Assembly (NCBI GenBank): GCA_938050265.1
Contig: CALLJT010000014.1
Coordinates: forward strand, 1-5,288
Direction of reading: 5' to 3'
DNA: 5,288 nucleotides
Source of the DNA: Candidatus Saccharimonadia bacterium
GTDB lineage: Bacteria > Patescibacteriota > Saccharimonadia > Saccharimonadales > SZUA-47
Positions 1 through 5,288 of the stretch are shown here, piece after piece. Numbering within the stretch: the stretch's first letter is position 1; each line of letters opens with the position of its first letter. A program made the translations under genes and the position numbers. The notes beneath the pieces are model-generated. The model made no database searches, was not told where the DNA came from, and saw only the letters and a list, made by a program, of their open reading frames with translations.

Positions 1-70
1 CGCCACTTCGGACGTCAACGACGGCTTTTTTCTTGTAGCTATCAGATACTTCTTTGACCACGGAATTCAT
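1..70 (-). CDS. rplS: Ribosomal protein bL19, N-terminal fragment (gene runs off the window)
   Basis: Only the first 23 codons are present, starting at an ATG (70-68) and reading leftward off the window. The peptide is MNSVVKEVSDSYKKKAVVDVRSG. It resembles the start of bL19: a short amphipathic helix, then a basic stretch, then the V-x-V-R-S-G segment that in bL19 normally continues into D-T-V-R-V-H. bL19 is a large-subunit protein located at the interface with the 30S subunit. A Shine-Dalgarno-like AGAGAAG lies at 87-81, 10 bases before the ATG, and a good promoter lies further upstream at 130-159. In many bacteria rplS ends an rpsP-rimM-trmD-rplS operon. Here it follows a PilB-like gene and seems to have its own promoter. 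The identification rests on 23 residues, so it is likely but not certain; extending the contig leftward would settle it. Confidence 0.68.
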   Translation of the reverse strand, partial: MNSVVKEVSDSYKKKAVVDVRSG

Positions 71-80
71 GTTTGATTCA

Positions 81-87
81 CTTCTCT
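81..87 (-). promoter_or_regulatory. Ribosome binding site of rplS
   Basis: AGAGAAG, read on the minus strand, ends 10 bases before the ATG at 70-68. It is a moderate Shine-Dalgarno match at a slightly long spacing and supports the chosen bL19 start. Confidence 0.45.
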
Positions 88-118
88 ATTATTATAGTAA
101 TTATAAGTTTCACTTACG

Positions 119-142
119 TATAACAGAAGATTATAACAGAAG
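119..142 (-). repeat. 13-bp direct duplication overlapping the rplS -10 element
   Basis: The 11-mer TATAACAGAAG (plus strand) occurs exactly at 119-129 and again at 132-142, separated by AT, so the period is 13 bp. On the minus strand each copy reads CTTCTGTTATA. The upstream copy supplies the TG-T-TATA part of the extended -10 (TGTTATAAT) and the downstream copy gives a second, poorer version (TGTTATACG). It may be a duplicated promoter element, a pair of protein-binding sites on roughly the same face of the helix, or a chance slippage product. Confidence 0.6.
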
Positions 143-159
143 TAACACTTGTCGTGCAA
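130..159 (-). promoter_or_regulatory. Predicted sigma70-type promoter of rplS with extended -10
   Basis: Read on the minus strand, a consensus -10 TATAAT (135-130) is preceded by TG plus one base (138-136), giving a perfect extended -10, TGTTATAAT. A weak -35 candidate, TTGCAC (159-154), lies 18 bases upstream. Initiation would be expected near base 123, giving a leader of about 50 bases before the ATG at 70. The surrounding 71-150 region is markedly AT-rich compared with the flanking coding DNA. Two further TATAAT hexamers lie downstream (105-100 and 96-91), but neither has a credible -35. The extended -10 makes the poor -35 tolerable. This is a motif prediction only. Confidence 0.55.
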
Positions 160-188
160 CTCTGGTGGCTGAGTTCATGATATGACTA

Positions 189-1787
189 CTACCCGAGGAC
201 GCGGAAGATTTCTTCGTAGGTTGTGTCGCCTTTGAGTGCACGCAGGACGCCGTCCTGTTTCATGGTCAACATGCCGTTCCTGACGGCTGTCTCTTCGATC
301 ATCTCTGACGTGACTTCTCGCGATGGACGAGTCAGAAGCGATACCATCTCAGGGCTCATAGTCAGCAGTTCGCGAATCGCAAACTGACCAGTGAAGCCAA
401 ATGGGTTTTGTTCTGATTTGCCAGATTGGTATAGCTTAGCATTAGAAAGAAACGACAAATCAACGTCAGCTTGCATATCGTGTATGATTTTTTCAAGGTG
501 TTTCTCCAGCTCTACGGACGGCTCGACCTTCACTTTAGTATCGTCGTCGAGGCGGCGAACGAGTCTCTGGGCCTGGATCAGGCGGATCGCACTGGCGTAC
601 AGCGGGTTTTCACCTATTGCATCAACGAGACGGGTGATAGCCGCTGCGGCTGAGTTCGCGTGGTAGGTAGTCAGTACAAGATGGCCGGTCAATGCAGCTT
701 GCAGCGCAGTTTTAGCTGTGTCCGTGTCACGAATCTCACCAACCATGATCACGTCAGGGTCGAGGCGCAGCACAGAGCGCAGCCCCTCAGCAAAACTACC
801 GCCATGATGAGTATCGATCGGAATCTGGGTTATGCCTTCGATCTGATACTCCACTGGATCTTCTAGAGTAATAATTTTGCGGTCATCCGTGTTGAGCTCG
901 CTGAGCATACTATAGAGCGTTGTGGTTTTACCTGAGCCTGTCGGACCGACCATCATGACAAGTCCGCTTGGCCGGTTAATAATATCCCGAATAATGCCGT
1001 CCTGGTGAGGACTGAGGCCAAGTTTATCTAGCCTTAACATGTCGCTGCTAAAGTTAAACAGTCGCAACACCGCGTCAGTTCCTCGTATAGCAGGTACGGC
1101 TTCGACACGTAGGTTTACAGTGACCTCTTCTCCTGTTGCCATTGTATATGCTCTATTGATCTGACCAGTTTGGGGCTCGTCGGTGGCTGTACTAATGTTC
1201 GCCGCACTGGCAAGCACAGAAATAAACTGATGGTACCGCTGCTGGTCAAGCTGAGCAATTGGATGCAGGACTCCGTCAACACGAAACCGTATGCGGGCTC
1301 CTGTCGCGCTGCTCTCAAGGTGGATGTCGCTTCCACCAAGCTGGAATGCTTGTTTGACGAGATAGGCCAACATGTCATCTGGGCGCACCTGTGCAAGTGT
1401 CTGCGATATCATAGACATTGACCGTGTATCAGTGTTCGGAGTAATGTTTATGTCTTGATACTCGATCTTCTGCGGCGGATCATACAGCAGAACATATTCT
1501 CTATAGCCTGCGTCGCTGATAATCGAAAACGTAACTTTCTGATCGAGAAAATGAGACACGAGGTTGTCCATGGTTTTGCGTGACGTGGTGTTTGTCACGC
1601 CGAAATGAATACTATGCGTGTCGGCAGTGAGCGGGATTACCTTCAGCCGTTTGACGTTTTCAGTCGACAATATCTCTTTGTAGAGACGCTTATTGTCTAT
1701 CTGCGACGTGTCAATATACGGCATGCCCAAAACTTGTGCACGTCTTTGTGCGGCGATTTCTTGTTCTGTTCGTGCGTCTCGTGCCAT
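189..1787 (-). CDS. pilB: PilB/GspE-family assembly ATPase of type IV pili or type II-like secretion, lacking cysteines
   Basis: This is a hexameric motor ATPase of the GspE/PilB family; it would act on the cytoplasmic face of a type IV pilus or related machine and drive pilin extraction from the membrane. Residue numbers below count from a possible TTG at 1811 (540 residues). An MshEN-like N-terminal domain covers about 15-110 (LGMPYIDTS at 28-36). The N2 domain holds SDIHLE (161-166) and RFRVDGVL (175-182). The ATPase core has Walker A GPTGSGKT (289-296), Asp box ITLEDPVEY (314-322), Walker B with DPDVIMVGEIRD (351-362), and His box GHLVLTTYHAN (376-386), followed by QRLVRRL (415-421). The usual tetracysteine zinc site after QRLVRRL is absent; the whole protein has no cysteine. 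I prefer the ATG at 1787 (start MARDARTEQE, 532 residues), because the TTG adds eight unconserved residues; neither start has a clear Shine-Dalgarno. The stop is TAG. No pilC, pilT or pilin gene lies beside it, so it could be one of several paralogues. The family assignment is very secure; PilB rather than GspE is inferred. Confidence 0.93.
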   Translation of the reverse strand: MARDARTEQEIAAQRRAQVLGMPYIDTSQIDNKRLYKEILSTENVKRLKVIPLTADTHSIHFGVTNTTSRKTMDNLVSHFLDQKVTFSIISDAGYREYVLLYDPPQKIEYQDINITPNTDTRSMSMISQTLAQVRPDDMLAYLVKQAFQLGGSDIHLESSATGARIRFRVDGVLHPIAQLDQQRYHQFISVLASAANISTATDEPQTGQINRAYTMATGEEVTVNLRVEAVPAIRGTDAVLRLFNFSSDMLRLDKLGLSPHQDGIIRDIINRPSGLVMMVGPTGSGKTTTLYSMLSELNTDDRKIITLEDPVEYQIEGITQIPIDTHHGGSFAEGLRSVLRLDPDVIMVGEIRDTDTAKTALQAALTGHLVLTTYHANSAAAAITRLVDAIGENPLYASAIRLIQAQRLVRRLDDDTKVKVEPSVELEKHLEKIIHDMQADVDLSFLSNAKLYQSGKSEQNPFGFTGQFAIRELLTMSPEMVSLLTRPSREVTSEMIEETAVRNGMLTMKQDGVLRALKGDTTYEEIFRVLG

Positions 1788-1885
1788 TGCACCATTTAAC
1801 CATAAGTGCAACTAAACTAAAACTCAGATCTGACTCACACCTGGCCCACAGTCACTTCTATCCCCGCGAGTAGTATACGCGTAGT

Positions 1886-1920
1886 GCAGCCAGAGACACC
1901 CCTGCTAGGGATGGCCCTGC
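1886..1920 (-). other. Bulged stem-loop in the pilB upstream spacer
   Basis: On the minus strand, GCAG (1920-1917) pairs with CUGC (1889-1886). After a two-base bulge, CC (1914-1913) pairs with GG (1891-1890). An inner stem, AUCCCU with AGGGGU, closes an AGC loop (1912-1898) and contains one U-G pair. The sequence opposite the inner part is an asymmetric internal loop (1897-1892). No U-tract follows, so termination is not implied. This is a hand-drawn structure without covariation support. Confidence 0.35.
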
Positions 1921-1952
1921 GCGAAACGAAGCCTCGACATCAACACATCCGT

Positions 1953-1973
1953 GCAGATGAAGCGATCACCTGC
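1953..1973 (-). other. Stem-loop about 30 bases past the CAP gene stop
   Basis: In minus-strand RNA, GCAGGUGA pairs with UCAUCUGC around a five-base UCGCU loop: eight pairs, one of them G-U. On the plus strand the wobble becomes an A-C mismatch, so the minus-strand transcript folds better. No U-run follows, so it does not look like a classic intrinsic terminator. It could protect the 3' end of the dnaE-methyltransferase-CAP transcript or belong to a pilB leader. Confidence 0.45.
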
Positions 1974-2003
1974 TTAGGCACATATAACAAGACGTCGATA
2001 TAG

Positions 2004-3089
2004 CTACAGTACAACGCCTGATGACTGGGACAAGTACACCGCAAGCGCGACGACTGCGACAACTGACAGATCGATGACCGGGTGATGCGCGACAAACGCT
2101 TCGCCGCGGAGTACAAAACGCTTCACGAGTAGCGCATGCTTCAGTAACCAGAGGCCTACAACTCCGAGCACGACAACACTGAGTGCGACTGCGCTCCATG
2201 GGGCTCGACCGTCTGTTGCTGTCTGCAAGCGAGTAATGTTCGTAGATGGTTTGTCGTCAGGCACGGCACTTTCAGTGGTCACAGGCTGGTTGTAACGGTC
2301 ATCTACGACAGGCAGCGGCAGAATAGCGTCAGTTTCGTTTGTCTGGTCGACGACCTCTTGGTCAACTGGCGTTTCTACAACTGGCTGCTCTGACGGTGCC
2401 GGTTCTTGGGTCTCTGTTTCTTGCGTAACCTGTTGCTGTGCAGGTTCATTCACTGCCGGTGCTGGTTCAGGCGGCGGTGGGGGCGCAGGAGCGACATATG
2501 GCTTTGCATAGTGAGCAACTACAACCGTTTCATTGCCTGTACCGACGAAGTTTTCACTGTTTTTGAACCCGAACCCTACTTCGGTATAACCAGAATCAAG
2601 CATATTGGCTCTGTGGCTTGGACTATTCATCCAGCCCACAATGGTTTCACTGCTGGTTGTGAAGCCGTAAGCAAGGTTTTCGCCGGCTTTTTGGTACGAA
2701 TACCCTGACGCATCGAAAAACACCCATGGTTCAGCACCGCTTGGGCTCACATGCGACCAATAGTCTTTTGTGACCATGTCGTTTGCTTTTGCAGATGCTG
2801 ATGAATTCAGGAGGCTGTTGAGCGCCAATGCAGGTAGGCCACTTTCTGCACGCTTCTGATTGGTTGCGCTCAGCAGAGCACCCGCACTCATTTCTGTCGC
2901 GTACGCTAAGGTTGCAGGAGTATGCACTTGTCCACGCGGTACTACACTGCCAAACACTGTCCCAAACACAACTACAGCGATAATAGGTATATATGGCCAG
3001 TACACTTTTGCGAAGTGCTTGGGGTGCTGTTTATTTGTGTTGCGTCTGTTTTTTGAGCTGCGAGTTACTTTTTTTCTATTTTTCGGCAT
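2004..3089 (-). CDS. Membrane-anchored CAP (SCP/PR1-like) domain protein with proline-rich stalk
   Basis: A 361-residue surface protein of unknown target. The first 30 residues are strongly basic (cytoplasmic by the positive-inside rule). They are followed by a membrane segment at about 31-50 and a CAP domain at about 68-195. CAP landmarks are YWSHVSPSG (110-118, His113), AGENLAYG (135-142, Glu137), and ETIVGWMNSPSHRANML (148-164, Glu148 and His159); these fit the two-His, two-acid cavity of the family. VVVAHYAKP (189-197) closes the domain. A proline/glutamate-rich stalk (about 199-250, including PPPPPEPAP) leads to two more membrane segments, about 298-317 and 338-354, joined by a basic loop (KHALLVKRFVLRG). 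The predicted order is N-terminus inside, CAP domain outside, C-terminus outside. Bacterial CAP proteins (YkwD type) are widespread, but their activity is mostly unknown; peptidase or lipid binding has been suggested for relatives. The ATG at 3089 has AAGGA nine bases upstream, within the preceding gene, and starts only five bases after that gene's stop. Domain call is very secure; function is not known. Confidence 0.93.
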   Translation of the reverse strand: MPKNRKKVTRSSKNRRNTNKQHPKHFAKVYWPYIPIIAVVVFGTVFGSVVPRGQVHTPATLAYATEMSAGALLSATNQKRAESGLPALALNSLLNSSASAKANDMVTKDYWSHVSPSGAEPWVFFDASGYSYQKAGENLAYGFTTSSETIVGWMNSPSHRANMLDSGYTEVGFGFKNSENFVGTGNETVVVAHYAKPYVAPAPPPPPEPAPAVNEPAQQQVTQETETQEPAPSEQPVVETPVDQEVVDQTNETDAILPLPVVDDRYNQPVTTESAVPDDKPSTNITRLQTATDGRAPWSAVALSVVVLGVVGLWLLKHALLVKRFVLRGEAFVAHHPVIDLSVVAVVALAVYLSQSSGVVL

Positions 3090-3094
3090 ACTGC

Positions 3095-3604
3095 TTATTC
3101 CTTGTGGCTCATTATAGCATGGTAGAGTGCGATCCCTGAAGCAACAGACACGTTCAGTGATTCTTTGTCGCCAAGCATTGGAATTTCATACGCACCACCG
3201 GTGCACAACCGTACCTCTACCGGCGTTAATCCCTCGACTTCTCGACCGACGACAAGTGCCGTGTTGGCGCTGATCTTTAGCGCTTCGAGCGGTTCACTAG
3301 ACGCTGTCTGCTCGAGAGCTACGAATGTAAACGCTTCGTCCGCAAGCATATGTGTCGCTTGCAGCAGAGTTTCAGCATACCGCCACGCAACGGTTTTTTC
3401 TGCACCAAGCGCAGTTTTATGAATAGCCTTTTCCGCCCTGCTCACCACATATGGCAGACGTGAATCGTCTTCGTGTGCAGGGCGAGGACTTGCCCCGACA
3501 ATCATGAGCTCAGCTCCAAGGCCATCACATGTCCGAAACAACGCCCCGATGTTATGCGCGCTCCTGACATCCACTGCAACCAAACACACCCTATGTCGCT
3601 TCAC
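3095..3604 (-). CDS. SpoU/TrmH-family RNA 2'-O-methyltransferase
   Basis: This is an S-adenosylmethionine-dependent enzyme of the SPOUT (trefoil-knot) superfamily that would methylate a ribose 2'-OH in tRNA or rRNA. The three SpoU motifs are visible (numbering from the alternative TTG at 3646; subtract 14 for the GTG start). Motif 1 is DVRSAHNIGALFRTCDGLGA (26-45) with Asn32 and the likely catalytic Arg38. Motif 2 is LVVGREVEGL (131-140). Motif 3 is IPMLGDKESLNVSVASG (155-171) with the Ser163-Leu-Asn165 core. The IHKTALGAEK segment (75-84) is one I associate with short CPR homologues. There is no N-terminal RNA-binding extension as in RlmB, so it is essentially one knotted domain that probably dimerises. 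I chose the GTG at 3604 (169 residues) because AGAGG lies six bases upstream and it places the conserved domain near the N-terminus. A TTG at 3646 (183 residues) also has GAGGG seven bases upstream and would add a lysine-rich tail. Stop TAA is five bases before the CAP gene. The substrate (TrmH, RlmB or other) cannot be told from sequence. Confidence 0.9.
   Translation of the reverse strand: MKRHRVCLVAVDVRSAHNIGALFRTCDGLGAELMIVGASPRPAHEDDSRLPYVVSRAEKAIHKTALGAEKTVAWRYAETLLQATHMLADEAFTFVALEQTASSEPLEALKISANTALVVGREVEGLTPVEVRLCTGGAYEIPMLGDKESLNVSVASGIALYHAIMSHKE
3099..3103 (-). promoter_or_regulatory. Ribosome binding site of the CAP gene, inside the upstream gene
   Basis: AAGGA on the minus strand lies nine bases before the ATG at 3089 and overlaps the last codons of the methyltransferase (AAG GAA TAA). 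This placement fixes the CAP start and suggests translational coupling of the two genes. Confidence 0.75.
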
Positions 3605-3610
3605 CTGACG

Positions 3611-3615
3611 CCTCT
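3611..3615 (-). promoter_or_regulatory. Ribosome binding site supporting the GTG start of the methyltransferase
   Basis: AGAGG on the minus strand ends six bases before the GTG at 3604-3602. A competing GAGGG (3658-3654) sits seven bases before the TTG at 3646 but is itself part of the heptamer repeat, so it could be fortuitous. Confidence 0.5.
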
Positions 3616-3635
3616 TCTTGGTTTCCTTGTCTTTC

Positions 3636-3691
3636 TCAGTCTTCAAACTTCAACCCTCAATCCTCAATTCTTATCCATCAACCCTTAACCC
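3636..3691. repeat. Degenerate heptanucleotide tandem array, eight units
   Basis: On the plus strand, eight consecutive 7-base units can be read without gaps: TCAGTCT, TCAAACT, TCAACCC, TCAATCC, TCAATTC, TTATCCA, TCAACCC, TTAACCC. The approximate consensus is TCAAYCC, or GGRTTGA on the minus strand. The first T is invariant, A is invariant at position three, and C is in position two in six of eight units. The array fills most of the gap between the dnaE stop (3698) and the methyltransferase. It reaches into the first codons if the TTG start at 3646 is used. It is strand-asymmetric: one strand is purine-rich with several GAGG/GGG runs. Confidence 0.7.
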
Positions 3692-3697
3692 ACACAG

Positions 3698-5288
3698 TTA
3701 CTCGCATTTAACATTATCCGCTCCAAATACATCAGACAGGTCAGCTATGATCGATCCAGTGATGTCCACCCGATCAGGAATCCTAATAGCCTGGCGCTGC
3801 TCAGCATCCCCAACGACCAGCACAACTTCTATACCGCCTGGTGCGCTCGCAGTTAGGTTTTTGAGCTGAGTGAGCTGATCAGTGTTTTTGGTATGAGGCA
3901 TACGCACATAGAGCCGCTTAGGAGCCGCTGACTGAGGCGTATCTGTTGGTGATTTTTTCTTGACTCGCTTGGCTTTTTCCCGAACAGATCTAACGAGTTT
4001 TTTACCAGGTACATATTTGAGTGCTTCTTCGTGCGGCACTTCTCGCGCCGACGAAACCGCTATTTTGATGTCATCTGTTTTATTACCGTCACGATCAGTG
4101 GCGTTCACTTTGCCCTCTATCAGCAAAATCGCATCGTTTTTCCAAACCCATGACGTTTCTTCGTAGGTGTTCGGGAACACCAGTAGTTCGATGTCACCGT
4201 TCAACGTCGACAACTGAACGAACGCCATTGTTTTGCCGTTTTTTGTTTGGATGATCCGGCTGGTGAGTACAATGCCTCCTACGGACACCTTAATGCCGTC
4301 ATGATCGGCGGTGATTTCTTGTATGTCGTTGGTTTTCTCCGTGAACAAAGATTTGTAGTCATTAAGTGGGTGCGCAGACAAGTATAGCCCCATGAGTTCG
4401 CGCTCCCAGTCGAGTAATTCTTTTTGTGTGTATGGTGTATCTTCGGGGCCAAGTATGATTTCGCTGGCCACAGCGACACTCGGTTCTGTCGCAGCACCAA
4501 ACAAATCCGTCTGGCCACTGTCTTGTTCTTTCTGTTTTTTCTGCGAAAATGCCAACAAAGCTTCGATATTGTTCAATAGTTTTGACCGATCTTCAAACCG
4601 ATCATACGCACCAGTCTTGATCAGACTTTCAACGGCTTTTTTGTTTACGACCCTGGAATTCACACGTGTAAAAAAATCCTCCAGTGATTCGAACGGCTCT
4701 TTCGCTCGCGCCCGCAGTATTTCCTCGACGGCTCCTTTGCCGACATTCTTAATTGCCGCCATGCCAAACCTGATCTGGTTTTTGCCTGGTACGACTGCAA
4801 ACTCGACGAACGATTCGTTGACATCCGGCGGTAGCACCTCTATGCCCATATGTTGGCATTCGCTCATTTCTATCGTCAAACGATCAGTGTCATCGAAGTC
4901 GCTTGTCATGAGCGCCGCCATGAATGCTGCCGGGTAATGCGCCTTCAGATACGCTGTTTGGTACGCGATCAGTCCGTAGCATGCTGAGTGTGATTTGTTG
5001 AATGCGTAATCAGCAAAGCCCATCAGATCTTCCCAGAATTTCTCCATAACGTGGGTTGGTACATCGCTGTGTTTTGTGCCACCTTCGATAAACTGTTTCT
5101 GCATTTTTGCCATCACGTCGCGCTTTTTCTTACCGATTGCTTTACGCAGTGTGTCTGCGTCGCCCCCACTAAACCCACAGACGTTTTTAGAGATATTCAT
5201 CACCTGCTCCTGATACACCAGCACACCAAACGTCGTTCCCAGCGCCTCACGGAACGCTTCATGTACGAACGTCACCTCTTCGTTGCCG
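3698..5288 (-). CDS. dnaE: DNA polymerase III subunit alpha, C-terminal 529 residues (5' end beyond the window)
   Basis: This is the replicative C-family DNA polymerase. The reading frame is open through the right edge; four codons (GNEE) precede the GTG at 5275, which is an internal valine and not a start. Numbering from that valine: GVLVYQEQVM (17-26) and LRKAIGKKK (43-51) belong to the palm/fingers, and FNKSHSACYGLIAYQTAYLK (92-111) is highly typical of DnaE. A helix-hairpin-helix region covers about 168-225 (FGMAAIKNVGKGAVEEI). The internal sliding-clamp-binding motif is QTDLF (255-259, bases 4513-4499). LDWERELMGLYLSAHPL (288-304) precedes an OB fold at about 327-410. A lysine-rich linker (423-441) leads to a compact C-terminal domain ending at Glu525. 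The PHP domain and the three catalytic aspartates lie outside the window. The layout matches DnaE1 rather than PolC (no inserted exonuclease domain is visible here). It is the first gene of this minus-strand run seen in the window, and the 93-base gap to the methyltransferase has no visible terminator. Confidence 0.96.
   Translation of the reverse strand, partial: GNEEVTFVHEAFREALGTTFGVLVYQEQVMNISKNVCGFSGGDADTLRKAIGKKKRDVMAKMQKQFIEGGTKHSDVPTHVMEKFWEDLMGFADYAFNKSHSACYGLIAYQTAYLKAHYPAAFMAALMTSDFDDTDRLTIEMSECQHMGIEVLPPDVNESFVEFAVVPGKNQIRFGMAAIKNVGKGAVEEILRARAKEPFESLEDFFTRVNSRVVNKKAVESLIKTGAYDRFEDRSKLLNNIEALLAFSQKKQKEQDSGQTDLFGAATEPSVAVASEIILGPEDTPYTQKELLDWERELMGLYLSAHPLNDYKSLFTEKTNDIQEITADHDGIKVSVGGIVLTSRIIQTKNGKTMAFVQLSTLNGDIELLVFPNTYEETSWVWKNDAILLIEGKVNATDRDGNKTDDIKIAVSSAREVPHEEALKYVPGKKLVRSVREKAKRVKKKSPTDTPQSAAPKRLYVRMPHTKNTDQLTQLKNLTASAPGGIEVVLVVGDAEQRQAIRIPDRVDITGSIIADLSDVFGADNVKCE

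Larger units (their letters stand above)
1788..2003 (-). other. Structured non-coding spacer between the CAP gene and pilB
   Basis: About 190-216 bases with no supportable gene. On the minus strand it contains two stem-loops (described separately), a -10-like TATACT (1877-1872) without a credible -35, and a perfect 10-bp palindrome TCAGATCTGA (1824-1833). It also holds an inverted repeat TTGCAC/GTGCAA (1811-1806 and 1792-1787) that spans the two candidate pilB starts. The longest minus-strand ATG frame lying wholly inside the spacer that I followed (ATG at 1940) stops after 11 codons. It is unusually long for this otherwise tightly packed window. It may be a structured 5' leader of pilB, a 3' region of the upstream operon, or a small RNA; the sequence does not decide. 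Confidence 0.45.

Noticed and set aside
144..172. Possible terminator after pilB, stem AACTC/GAGTT
   Set aside because: The stem has only five pairs, an eight-base loop and no U-run; it instead overlaps the predicted rplS -35 region.
391..866. Three overlapping plus-strand open frames opposite pilB
   Set aside because: All are antisense to conserved ATPase motifs and show no domain or credible ribosome binding site.
1824..1833. Perfect 10-bp palindrome TCAGATCTGA before pilB as an operator
   Set aside because: A 10-bp palindrome is weak evidence on its own; no second copy or matching regulator gene is in the window.
1872..1877. TATACT as the -10 of a pilB promoter
   Set aside because: No acceptable -35 at 16-18 bases (GGTGTC at 17) and no TG extension, so it was not listed as a promoter.
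1966..2199. Minus-strand open frame overlapping the end of the CAP gene in another frame
   Set aside because: The product is arginine/cysteine-rich and of shadow type; the CAP frame has clear membrane helices through the same bases.
4392..4937. Long plus-strand open frame (181 codons) opposite dnaE
   Set aside because: It lies fully antisense to a strongly conserved part of DnaE, its translation is serine-rich and unlike any family I know, and it is best explained as a shadow of the coding strand.
3698..5275. A complete gene starting at the GTG at 5275
   Set aside because: The frame stays open to the window edge, and the upstream codons GNEE join naturally to the DnaE sequence; this is an internal valine.
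189..5288. Alternative genetic code (TGA as glycine), known in some Patescibacteria lineages
   Set aside because: None of the main reading frames contains an in-frame TGA, and the proteins are full length with TAA or TAG stops.

Overview
The window is a compact, gene-dense stretch in which every supported gene lies on the minus strand. In transcription order, from high to low coordinates, they are: the 3' part of dnaE (DNA polymerase III alpha, entering from beyond base 5288), a small SpoU/TrmH-type RNA 2'-O-methyltransferase, a membrane-anchored CAP-domain protein, a PilB/GspE-type secretion ATPase, and the first 23 codons of what is probably ribosomal protein bL19 (leaving at base 1). No RNA gene, insertion sequence, CRISPR array or prophage gene was recognised. 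The standard bacterial code fits: no in-frame TGA is needed anywhere.

The best guess at the source is a Patescibacteria/CPR bacterium, most likely a Saccharibacteria (TM7) relative. The signs are minimal gene spacing, a PilB ATPase with no cysteine, a surface CAP protein with three predicted membrane segments, and a short TrmH enzyme with the IHKTALGAEK segment. I recall such features from that group; this is pattern recognition from memory, not a search result.

Layout. Bases 3698-5288 encode the C-terminal 529 residues of DnaE: fingers end, helix-hairpin-helix region, clamp-binding QTDLF motif, OB fold and C-terminal domain. A 93-base gap (3605-3697) before the methyltransferase holds a degenerate 7-bp tandem repeat, eight units at 3636-3691, which runs through the first of two possible methyltransferase starts. 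The methyltransferase ends 5 bases before the CAP gene, whose ribosome binding site lies inside the methyltransferase reading frame, so these two are almost certainly co-transcribed and probably translationally coupled. A 192- to 216-base spacer then follows (1788/1812-2003). It has no gene but two stem-loops whose G-U pairs favour folding of the minus-strand RNA, and it precedes the PilB-like gene. Finally, a 118-base AT-rich spacer (71-188) carries the best promoter in the window, an extended -10 inside a duplicated 13-bp module, in front of rplS.

Functionally this is a mix of housekeeping (replication, RNA modification, ribosome) and cell-surface genes (CAP protein, type IV pilus or secretion motor). 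I do not see a new multi-gene system. The items most worth a second look are the heptamer array, the structured spacer upstream of pilB, the duplicated promoter element of rplS, and the cysteine-free PilB.
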